DNA of 64,000 nt, taken from positions 41,898-105,897 of the forward strand of contig DATLSE010000020.1 of assembly GCA_035534295.1 (NCBI GenBank), read 5' to 3'. The translations under genes were made by a program, and so were the position numbers. A model generated the notes under the pieces. The model had not been told where the DNA came from. It saw nothing but the letters and a program-made list of their open reading frames with translations, and searched no databases. Shown piece by piece: positions 18,501 to 25,140 of this stretch. Position 1 is the stretch's first letter; each line of letters begins with the position of its first letter. This DNA comes from DATKQJ01 sp035534295. GTDB lineage: Bacteria > Chloroflexota > Dormibacteria > Dormibacterales > Dormibacteraceae.

Positions 18501-19244
18501 TCAGCTCTCCGGCGCAGGCTCAGGCGAGCCCGCCGCGATGGCCGCCGTGGCCAGGGATGCGGCCTCGTCAGGATCGTCGGTGATCCTCAACAGCTCGAGG
18601 TCGACGGGAGTCACGAGTCCCGCGCCCAGCGCCTCTGCCTTGAGCCAGGCCAGAAGCCCGGCCCAGTACTTGGAGCCGAAGAGGACGATGGGGAAGTGCT
18701 CTATCTTCCCGGTCTGGGCCAGGGTAAGGGCCTCGAAGAGCTCGTCCAGGGTCCCGAATCCACCGGGGAAGATGACGAACCCGCGCGCGTATTTGACGAA
18801 CATGAGCTTGCGCACGAAGAAGTAGCGAAATTCCACCCCGATCTCGACGTAGTCGTTCAATGACTGCTCATGGGGCAACTCGATGTTGCAACCGACCGAG
18901 ACCCCGCCGGCCTCCATGCAGCCTCGGTTGACGGCCTCCATCAGGCCCGGACCACCGCCGGTGATGACCGCCACGCCGCGGTGGGCGAGGGCGCCTCCGA
19001 GGGCACGTCCGGAGGCGTAGTAGGGGTCATCTGGGGTAATCCGCGCAGACCCGAACACGGTCACCGCGTTGCCCACCTCGGTCAGGGAGTCGAACCCCTC
19101 GACGAATTCGGCCAGGAAGCGGAGCACGCGCCAGGAGTCGCTGTGGTGGGATGCGTCCGGACCCGGCCGCTGGAGCAGGGCACGGTCCGCAGGAGGACGC
19201 GAGCGGGGCACCAGCATCCGTCCCTGACGGCGGCGAACGTCCAT
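18501..19244 (-). CDS. LOG family protein (TIGR00730-type, cytokinin-riboside phosphohydrolase fold)
   Basis: A 247-residue Rossmann-fold protein. The diagnostic motif PGGFGTLDE lies near residue 160, with GGGPGLMEAVNRG near 95 and VFGSARI near 63. LOG-family enzymes release the base from nucleoside monophosphates; the bacterial physiological role varies and is unclear here. The start is ATG at 19244; upstream in-frame sequence is arginine-rich non-coding shadow. The 58-bp gap to the upstream GNAT gene allows one transcript. Confidence 0.85.
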   Translation of the reverse strand: MDVRRRQGRMLVPRSRPPADRALLQRPGPDASHHSDSWRVLRFLAEFVEGFDSLTEVGNAVTVFGSARITPDDPYYASGRALGGALAHRGVAVITGGGPGLMEAVNRGCMEAGGVSVGCNIELPHEQSLNDYVEIGVEFRYFFVRKLMFVKYARGFVIFPGGFGTLDELFEALTLAQTGKIEHFPIVLFGSKYWAGLLAWLKAEALGAGLVTPVDLELLRITDDPDEAASLATAAIAAGSPEPAPES

Positions 19245-19302
19245 CTCAACGCAGTCTAGTCCGGCGCTGGCCCGGGTCCGGGGGCTAGGCCCGCTCTGGG
19301 TC

Positions 19303-19875
19303 CTACGGCTCCTCGGCCAGCGTCTTGACCATGTTGATCGAGGCTGCCTGAAAGCCCGCCGATTCATACAGACGGAGAGCGACCTCGTTGTGGCCGAACA
19401 CGTTCAAGCCGAGCTCGCTGGCCCCATGGTCGCGGGCGTCTGCCTCGGCCAGCGCCAGCGCCAGGCGCCCGAGGCCGCGCCCCTGCTCGGGCTCGTCGAT
19501 CTGGAGGTTGAAAATCCACTCCGCACCCTCCCGATCCAGCGGGGAGGGTCCGATCCAGAGCCAGCCCACCGCGCGGCCTGCCTCCAAGACCCGGTGATAG
19601 CGGTGCCCGGGCGCGGGCTGTCCGCCCGGGAGGTAGAGCTCCCACTGCTGGCGCGCGACCTGTCGCGCCTGGTCCAGGCTCTCACCCGCGCGCACCCGCT
19701 CCAGCACGTAGGCATCGAAGTGACCCGCTGCCAGGATGGCGACGGCCGGGGGGCTCATGGGTTGTAGCGTCACCTCCTCCGGGCGCGCGCGATTCCCGGC
19801 CAGATAGAGCTCGGGGGGATCGGGCGGACGGGGAACTTCGTCGCCGCCCCACCGCGGGCGCGCTCCGCCTGTCAT
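19303..19875 (-). CDS. GNAT-family N-acetyltransferase
   Basis: A 190-residue acetyltransferase with motif A in IDEPEQGRGLGRLALALAEA (around residue 128) and the C-terminal NEVALRLYESAGFQ. The start at 19875 is an ATG whose last bases form the TGA of the receiver gene (ATGA), favouring coupling. Internal starts preceded by GGAGGAGG (GTG and ATG near 19758-19773) could yield a shorter protein lacking a Pro-rich leader. The substrate is unknown. Confidence 0.8.
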   Translation of the reverse strand: MTGGARPRWGGDEVPRPPDPPELYLAGNRARPEEVTLQPMSPPAVAILAAGHFDAYVLERVRAGESLDQARQVARQQWELYLPGGQPAPGHRYHRVLEAGRAVGWLWIGPSPLDREGAEWIFNLQIDEPEQGRGLGRLALALAEADARDHGASELGLNVFGHNEVALRLYESAGFQAASINMVKTLAEEP

Positions 19876-20303
19876 TCGAGTCGGGCCTGGGCCAGGTGCT
19901 GGCTAATCGCCGCGGCCAGCTCTGAGGGTGTCGTGCTGGGCTTGAGCAGCACTTCGCACACACCCAGAGCCCGGGCTCGCTCGTGATACGCCGTTGGGCT
20001 GAAGGCGGTCAAGAGCGCGACCGGGACAAGGGCCGTGCGGGGATCCGCGCGCAAGCGGTCCAGGACCTCGAGCCCGTCGATATCGGGCAGACCGACATCC
20101 AGGACGACGAAATCCGGCGCTCGCTGTAGCGCCGCCTCGATCGCCCCCTGCCCGTCATGCGCGACCAGGACTTCGAAGCCGTGCATCCTGAGGCCAAGGG
20201 CGTACATCTCAGACAGAGCCCGGTCGTCCTCCACGTGAAGGACCCGGATGGAGTGTTCGGCGTAGCCCGCACCGATCCTATCTTCGGCCGTCCATTCAGA
20301 CAC
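19872..20303 (-). CDS. Stand-alone response-regulator receiver protein
   Basis: A 143-residue single receiver (CheY-like) domain with no output domain. The acidic pair is VEDD, the phosphoacceptor is D69 in VVLDVGLPDIDG, the Thr is in LLTAFS and the conserved Lys is K121 in LLKPS. I chose GTG at 20303 because GGAGGA stands nine bases upstream; a TTG at 20324 has no ribosome binding site. It is divergent from the MerR-receiver/KaiC pair and is translationally coupled to the GNAT gene. Confidence 0.9.
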   Translation of the reverse strand: MSEWTAEDRIGAGYAEHSIRVLHVEDDRALSEMYALGLRMHGFEVLVAHDGQGAIEAALQRAPDFVVLDVGLPDIDGLEVLDRLRADPRTALVPVALLTAFSPTAYHERARALGVCEVLLKPSTTPSELAAAISQHLAQARLE

Positions 20304-20482
20304 CGACTGGGATCCTCCACACAATCCATTGAACTATTGCGGCGGTAGTGTAGAGCTTTCGCAGAGCACTCCGCAATTGTTGATTTTCCTGTCCCGCAAG
20401 ATCGAAAACCTATCGGATAGCTCCGCACTAACTTGTTATTCGGATGTGCCCGATCCCTAATCGGAGTGCTAACTTACCCGGG
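20304..20482. promoter_or_regulatory. Divergent control region between the receiver gene and the MerR-receiver/KaiC operon
   Basis: This AT-richer stretch separates two divergent transcription units. A perfect 9-bp inverted repeat, AGCACTCCG (20365-20373) and CGGAGTGCT (20462-20470), frames it, and a related CTCCGCACT lies between (20421-20429). These are candidate operator sites, plausibly for the MerR-type protein encoded next door. No convincing -35/-10 pair can be fixed by eye. Confidence 0.45.
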
Positions 20483-21154
20483 ATGGCCAATACCAGCTCG
20501 GAACAGCCGGTCTTCAGCATCGGGGCGGTGGCCAAGATGCTCGGGGTTCCAACTGCCACCTTGCGCGCCTGGGAGGATCGCTATCAGGTGGTGGTGCCAT
20601 ATCGGAGCGAGGGATCTCAGCGCCTGTACTCGCGGGTCCAGGTCGAACAGCTCAGGTCGATTCGCACCGGACTCGAAGACGGCCTGTCGGCGGCGGATGC
20701 GCATCGGATACTGAGCGAGAGGCTCGGAGCCGCAGAACGGGGCACCACGAAGCCTGATCCCGCGGTTCCTCTGGTCCTCATCGCCGAGCGCGACCCCTAC
20801 GCGGCGGGGTTGGCCGAATATCTCCTGCGGACCGAGGGCTATGACGTCTGCACCGCCCTCGACGGTCCGGAGGCCGCGCACCTCTTCGGCGAGCGCTCCC
20901 CCGCCCTGGTCTTGATCGACCTCTTGATCTCGGGCGGGGCGGGCTTCCGTCTCTGCCGCCAGTTCGCGGCCGCCGGCCAGGGTCAGATCCTGGCGGTCTC
21001 GGCCCTCGAAAGCTCCGGCGAGGCGCTCGAAGCCGGCGCCGCCGCCTTCGTCCAAAAGCCCATCGAGCCCCGGCTTCTCGTCTCAGTGGTCCGTGACCTG
21101 CTCGGCACCAGCGCGCTGGCCCGGCCCGCGATCTCGATGGCGAGCCAGGCTTGA
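20483..21154 (+). CDS. MerR-type DNA-binding domain fused to a receiver domain
   Basis: The 223-residue protein has a MerR-type winged helix (residues 10-75: FSIGAVAKMLGVPTATLRAWEDRY, split over two helices, then EGSQRLYSRVQVEQL). A complete receiver domain follows (about 97-210) with acidic pocket AERD, phosphoacceptor D146 in LVLIDLLISGG and K192 in FVQKPIEP. Receiver domains are normally N-terminal and MerR effector domains bind ligands, so this order suggests a phosphorylation-switched MerR regulator. The ATG at 20483 is preferred over 20444. The TTGA overlap couples it to the KaiC-like gene. Confidence 0.87.
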   Translation: MANTSSEQPVFSIGAVAKMLGVPTATLRAWEDRYQVVVPYRSEGSQRLYSRVQVEQLRSIRTGLEDGLSAADAHRILSERLGAAERGTTKPDPAVPLVLIAERDPYAAGLAEYLLRTEGYDVCTALDGPEAAHLFGERSPALVLIDLLISGGAGFRLCRQFAAAGQGQILAVSALESSGEALEAGAAAFVQKPIEPRLLVSVVRDLLGTSALARPAISMASQA

Positions 21155-22533
21155 CTCCAGGTCGGCTTTCGTCCGGCAGCCAGCGGCTGGACGACGTGCT
21201 CGGCGGCGGCCTTCCGGCCAACGCGATCAACCTGATCATCGGGGCGCCAGGGAGCGGCAAGACCATCCTCTGCGAGCAGTACGTGTTCCACAACGCCACC
21301 CCCGAGCATCCGGCCATCTACCTCTCAACGGTGTCAGAGCCGTTCGACAAGATCATCCGCTACGGCCAGGAGCTGTCCTTTTTCGAGCCCAAGGCGCTCG
21401 GCTCTCGGGTCATCTACGAGGACTTGGGGGCCGACCTACGCGACGGTGGCCTGGGCGCGGCGCTGGCGCGGATCGACGGACTGCTGAAGGAGCGGCGGCC
21501 GGGCATAGTGGTTATCGACAGCTTCAAGGCGCTCAGCGCGTTCGCTTCCAGCGACGGTGATCTGCGCCGCTTCCTGCACGATCTGGCCGGAAAGCTGACC
21601 GCGATCGCCGCCTCATCTTTTTGGGTGGGCGAGTACAGCCCCGAAAACGCGGTCGACGCCGCCGAATTCGCCGTCGCGGACGCCATCATCGCGCTCATCG
21701 CCCGGCGCTCGAACGAGCGTGAGCGGCGCGTCATGAGGGTGCTGAAGCTGCGCGGGAGTGGATTTCTCTCCGGCGACCACGGGTACCGGATTTCGAAGGA
21801 TGGCATCAACGTCTTTCCCCGGCTGGCCGACCGAATTGACGACTCGGAATATCGCCTCGGCACCGAGCGCCACGCGACCGGCGTGGCCGCTCTGGACGAA
21901 CTGCTGGGGGATGGGTACTGGCCGGGATCGGCGACCCTGGTGGCCGGGCCTTCGGGCGTGGGCAAGACCCTGATGGGACTGCACTTCATCTTCAATGGCG
22001 CTCAGGCCGGCCAGCCCGGGCTCATCGCCTCGCTGCAGGAGAACCGCACCCAACTGGAGCGAGTGGTGCGTGGCTTTGGCTGGACCCTGGAGGCGCCTGG
22101 CGTGCACCTGCTGGCCCACTCCCCGGTCGACATATACATCGACGAATGGGCGCACGAGCTGCTGGCGGCGATTGAGAGCCACGGCTGCCGCCGGGTGTTG
22201 ATCGACAGCCTGGTCGATCTCGCACTGGCCGCCGGGGACGATCTGCGCTTCCGGGAGTGGATGTATTCGCTAACCCAGCGCTGCTCGCGCGCCGGCATCA
22301 GTCTCATGATGACGATGGAGGTCCCAGAACTCTTCACCATGACCCGAATTTCGGAAGCCGGCATGTCCCATCTGTCGGACAACGTGCTGGTTCTGCAGTA
22401 CGTCAAGGAGGGAGAGTTGCTACGCCGGGCCCTCACCGTGGTAAAGACGCGCGCCAGCACCCATCAGCCGGCGGTGCGACGCTTTGAGATCACGCCCCAG
22501 GGCATCACGCTGGGGCCGCGGGTATCTGAATAA
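21151..22533 (+). CDS. Two-domain KaiC-like ATPase
   Basis: A 460-residue RecA-fold protein with two KaiC modules, close to the length of true KaiC but shorter. Domain 1 has Walker A GAPGSGKT (31-38) and Walker B IVVIDS (D123); domain 2 has Walker A GPSGVGKT (266-273) and RVLIDSLVDL. Near the C-terminus, SHLSDNVLVLQYV aligns with the KaiC CII phosphosite loop, keeping the first site as Ser (S406) but with His in place of Thr. No kaiA or kaiB is nearby. It starts at TTG overlapping the preceding stop, so it is made together with the MerR-receiver protein and probably signals through it. Confidence 0.9.
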   Translation: MTPGRLSSGSQRLDDVLGGGLPANAINLIIGAPGSGKTILCEQYVFHNATPEHPAIYLSTVSEPFDKIIRYGQELSFFEPKALGSRVIYEDLGADLRDGGLGAALARIDGLLKERRPGIVVIDSFKALSAFASSDGDLRRFLHDLAGKLTAIAASSFWVGEYSPENAVDAAEFAVADAIIALIARRSNERERRVMRVLKLRGSGFLSGDHGYRISKDGINVFPRLADRIDDSEYRLGTERHATGVAALDELLGDGYWPGSATLVAGPSGVGKTLMGLHFIFNGAQAGQPGLIASLQENRTQLERVVRGFGWTLEAPGVHLLAHSPVDIYIDEWAHELLAAIESHGCRRVLIDSLVDLALAAGDDLRFREWMYSLTQRCSRAGISLMMTMEVPELFTMTRISEAGMSHLSDNVLVLQYVKEGELLRRALTVVKTRASTHQPAVRRFEITPQGITLGPRVSE

Positions 22534-22782
22534 GTCTCAATGCGACCCGGCCGCTGCGGGGCGTGCCCAGAGCTGAGGTCGGCATCGGCGCAGGACGGGT
22601 GCGGCACCCTCCTCCACCATCACCCCAGGCTGAGGCGGGTGGAGGCCGAGCGCACGATGGCCCCTCGAGGAGGTGTCGCTGTCGCCTGAACCAGGAAGCA
22701 GTTCAATCCCCTCGGCTTGGGACCACGCGAATCCGGTTTGGGGTCAATCTGGCCCTTTGCGGCCCTTTCCGAATACAGATAA

Positions 22783-23160
22783 TGGTGGAGGCGGCGGGAG
22801 TTGAACCCGCGTCCGAAGCAGAGATCCCCGAGACTTCTACGAGCGTATCCGGGAGTTTGATCTCACCTTGGGGCTCCTCCCGGCGGGATCCCCTGCGGCC
22901 AGTCTCGGTGATCAGTCCCGAATCCCGGCCGAGACGCCCGGGGAACGGCAAGCCGGCTCTTTGTGACACCACCTTCTGGCTTGCCGGCGCCGCCAGGGGC
23001 GATGCCCGGGATCGTGTCCCGGGGCTCTAACCCGGGGCTACTTACGCAGCCAGGGCGAGAGCGGGTCGGTTGTTGGCATTTGTATTGCCTGCGCTGTAAC
23101 GCACACGCCTTCGGCTCGCAATCCCGAAGCCCAACTGCCCCGTCGAGACCGTACGCCCCC
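22783..23160 (-). ncRNA. ssrA: tmRNA (transfer-messenger RNA)
   Basis: Rescues stalled ribosomes by trans-translation. The 5' end GGGGGCGTACGGTCTCGACG and the 3' end, GACGCGGGTTCAACTCCCGC followed by CGCCTCCACCA, form the tRNA-like domain with a seven-pair acceptor stem (one G-U) and encoded CCA. The tag frame (23042-23089) reads GNTNANNRPALALAA then TAA, so the resume codon is GGC (Gly). The total of 378 nt is normal. smpB, its protein partner, ends 66 bp upstream. Confidence 0.96.
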
Positions 23161-23181
23161 GGGGATGGAACTTCGACTTTG

Positions 23182-23187
23182 ATTGTA
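23182..23187 (-). promoter_or_regulatory. Probable -10 element of the ssrA promoter
   Basis: TACAAT on the minus strand, 22 bp before the mature tmRNA 5' end, in an otherwise GC-rich gap between smpB and ssrA. No good -35 hexamer is seen at 16-18 bp spacing. Confidence 0.5.
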
Positions 23188-23225
23188 CCGCCCCGACCGT
23201 GGGTGCGCCTGGGTCGAGAGGCAGT

Positions 23226-23681
23226 TCAGCGCCGGGTGGCCCTCTCCATCTCGCGCCGGGCGTCCGCCTCGGCCAGCGCCTGGCGTTTGTCGTACTGGCG
23301 CTTGCCCCGGCAGAGACCCACCTCGACCTTGGCCCGGTTGCGGACGAAGTAGACCCGGAGCGGAATCAGCGTGTATCCCTTCTGGCGGGTCTTGCCGACC
23401 AGGGAGGCGATTTCAGAGGCGTGCAGCAGAAGTTTGCGGGGCCGCATCGGTTCGTGGTTGTCGTAGCCGCCCCGATCGTAGGGCGTGATATGGACGTTCT
23501 CCAGCCAGGCCTCGTCCTGATCGATGCGGACGTAGCCATCGCGCAGGTTGCAGCGACCAAGCCGCAGAGACTTGACCTCGGTCCCGGTCAGGACCAGTCC
23601 CGCCTCCAGATGCTCGTCGACGAAATAATCGTGGTAGGCGCGGCGGTTGACCGCCACGTCGCGGGGCGCGTTCTCAGGCAT
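23226..23681 (-). CDS. smpB: SsrA-binding protein SmpB
   Basis: Binds tmRNA and places it in the ribosomal A site. The 151-residue protein has NRRAYHDYFVDEHLEAGLVL, GTEVKSLR, GRCNLRDGYVRI and the basic C-terminal tail GKRQYDKRQ...REMERATRR that enters the mRNA channel. ATG at 23681 overlaps the end of fmt by 8 bp; longer in-frame extensions are fmt shadow. It is followed directly by ssrA. Confidence 0.97.
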   Translation of the reverse strand: MPENAPRDVAVNRRAYHDYFVDEHLEAGLVLTGTEVKSLRLGRCNLRDGYVRIDQDEAWLENVHITPYDRGGYDNHEPMRPRKLLLHASEIASLVGKTRQKGYTLIPLRVYFVRNRAKVEVGLCRGKRQYDKRQALAEADARREMERATRR

Positions 23682-24582
23682 CCGCGGCCAGAAGCAGCCG
23701 GGCGGGTCCAGGTCGACCTCCAGGCATCTGCACCAGTTCCAGCCGGTAGGAGTCCACGGCGCAGGCCACGAGCACTCCATCCCCACTCCGCTCGAGCACC
23801 TCGCCCGGGCGCCCTCCCAGTCCTGGGCAGGCTCGGCCCCGCAGGACCTTGAGGCGCCGCGACGACCACGGCACGGTGACCCCGGGCCAGGGCTGCAGGG
23901 CCCGCACCGCGCGCTCCAGCCTTGATGCCTCGATCCCCCAGTCGAGCTCGCCGTCGCTCCGCTGGAGCTTGGGCGCCAGCGTCACCTGGCGCTCGTCCTG
24001 GGGCTCGGGGATGAGCTCATCGATGCGATCCAGCGTGTCCACCAGCAGGCCGGCCCCGAGGTGGGACAGGCGCTGGCCCAGCTGAACCGAGTCCTCCTCG
24101 GGTTCGATCGGCGTGCTCAGGATCTGAAGCACCGGGCCATGATCGAGCTTTTCGTCCATCAGCATGATGCTGACGCCGCTCGCCTTATCACCAGCCAGAA
24201 TTGCTGCCGCGATCGGCGCCGCCCCACGATGGCGCGGGAGCAGCGAGGCGTGGACGTTGATCACGCCCTGGGCCGGCAGGCTCAGGAGGGCGGGAGGGAT
24301 GATCTGCCCATAGGCCACCACCACCATCAGATCGGGGGCCGCGGCGGCGATCCGCCGGAGCGATTCGGGGGACCCGATGCGTTCGGGCTGGAAAACGCTC
24401 AACCCCAGGCCAAGGGCCTCGACCTTGACCGGCGGAGCACTCAGGCGCAGGCGGTGGCCCGGCCGGTCAGGCTGGGTCACGACCAGGCCAAGTCGATAAC
24501 CGGCCGCGTTTAGCGCCCGCAGTGACGGCACGGCGAACTCGGCGCTGCCGGCGAATACGACGGAACGCGCGCGGTCAGCCAT
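23674..24582 (-). CDS. fmt: Methionyl-tRNA formyltransferase
   Basis: Formylates initiator Met-tRNA using 10-formyl-THF. The 302-residue protein has FAGSAEFAVPSLRAL, the catalytic region INVHASLLPRHRGAAPI (Asn and His) and IMLMDEKLDHGPV with the conserved Asp. A C-terminal OB-like tRNA-binding domain follows. It is adjacent to def (7-bp gap) in the standard def-fmt pair. Confidence 0.97.
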   Translation of the reverse strand: MADRARSVVFAGSAEFAVPSLRALNAAGYRLGLVVTQPDRPGHRLRLSAPPVKVEALGLGLSVFQPERIGSPESLRRIAAAAPDLMVVVAYGQIIPPALLSLPAQGVINVHASLLPRHRGAAPIAAAILAGDKASGVSIMLMDEKLDHGPVLQILSTPIEPEEDSVQLGQRLSHLGAGLLVDTLDRIDELIPEPQDERQVTLAPKLQRSDGELDWGIEASRLERAVRALQPWPGVTVPWSSRRLKVLRGRACPGLGGRPGEVLERSGDGVLVACAVDSYRLELVQMPGGRPGPARLLLAADA

Positions 24583-24589
24583 CAGCGGG

Positions 24590-25096
24590 CTACGCCTCGG
24601 CTGCGCGCAGCTCCTCCCCCTCGTCCAGATCTTCGACCCGAACCAGGGTGTCGAGCCCGGTCAGGCGATCGGTGAAGAGAACGCCGTCGAGGTGGTCGAG
24701 CTCATGCTGAAATGCGCGCGCGGTAAAGCCCGAGGCCTTGACCCGGATCTCCTTGCCACGTCGGTTGAGACCCTTGACCACGACCGTCTCCGCCCTCTCC
24801 ACCTCGCCCACCCAGCCCGGATAGGAAAGACACCCCTCGTAGCCGCGCTGGACTCCCTGTGCCTTGACCAGGGTGGGATTGACCAGACCCCAGTGCTGGT
24901 TGTCGTCGCCCTTGACCACGCACACCCGGAGCGCCACCCCGACCTGGTTGGCCGCGAGACCGGCCCCGGGCGCGGCGTACATGGTCTCAGCCAAATCATC
25001 CAGCAGGCGCACCACCGAGGCGTCCACGTGCGCCACGCGGCGTGACTTTTCGCGCAGCACCGGATGGTCAAAGCCGAGGATCGTACGCAGGGCCAC
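24590..25096 (-). CDS. def: Peptide deformylase
   Basis: Metalloenzyme that removes the N-formyl group from new proteins. All three motifs are present in the 168 residues: GAGLAANQVG, EGCLSYPG (metal-ligand Cys) and QHELDHLDGVLF (HExxH). Motif 2 has tyrosine (ECLSYPG-like) as in the type 1B/2-like variants rather than EGCLSVP. It precedes fmt in the operon. Confidence 0.97.
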   Translation of the reverse strand: MALRTILGFDHPVLREKSRRVAHVDASVVRLLDDLAETMYAAPGAGLAANQVGVALRVCVVKGDDNQHWGLVNPTLVKAQGVQRGYEGCLSYPGWVGEVERAETVVVKGLNRRGKEIRVKASGFTARAFQHELDHLDGVLFTDRLTGLDTLVRVEDLDEGEELRAAEA

Positions 25097-25140
25097 GATT
25101 CGATTCTACCCAGGCCGGCGAGAGCGGGCGGCCATTCTGA

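Noticed and set aside
22563..23030. Plus-strand open frame between the KaiC-like gene and smpB
   Set aside because: It runs through the tmRNA on the opposite strand and has no protein-like features.
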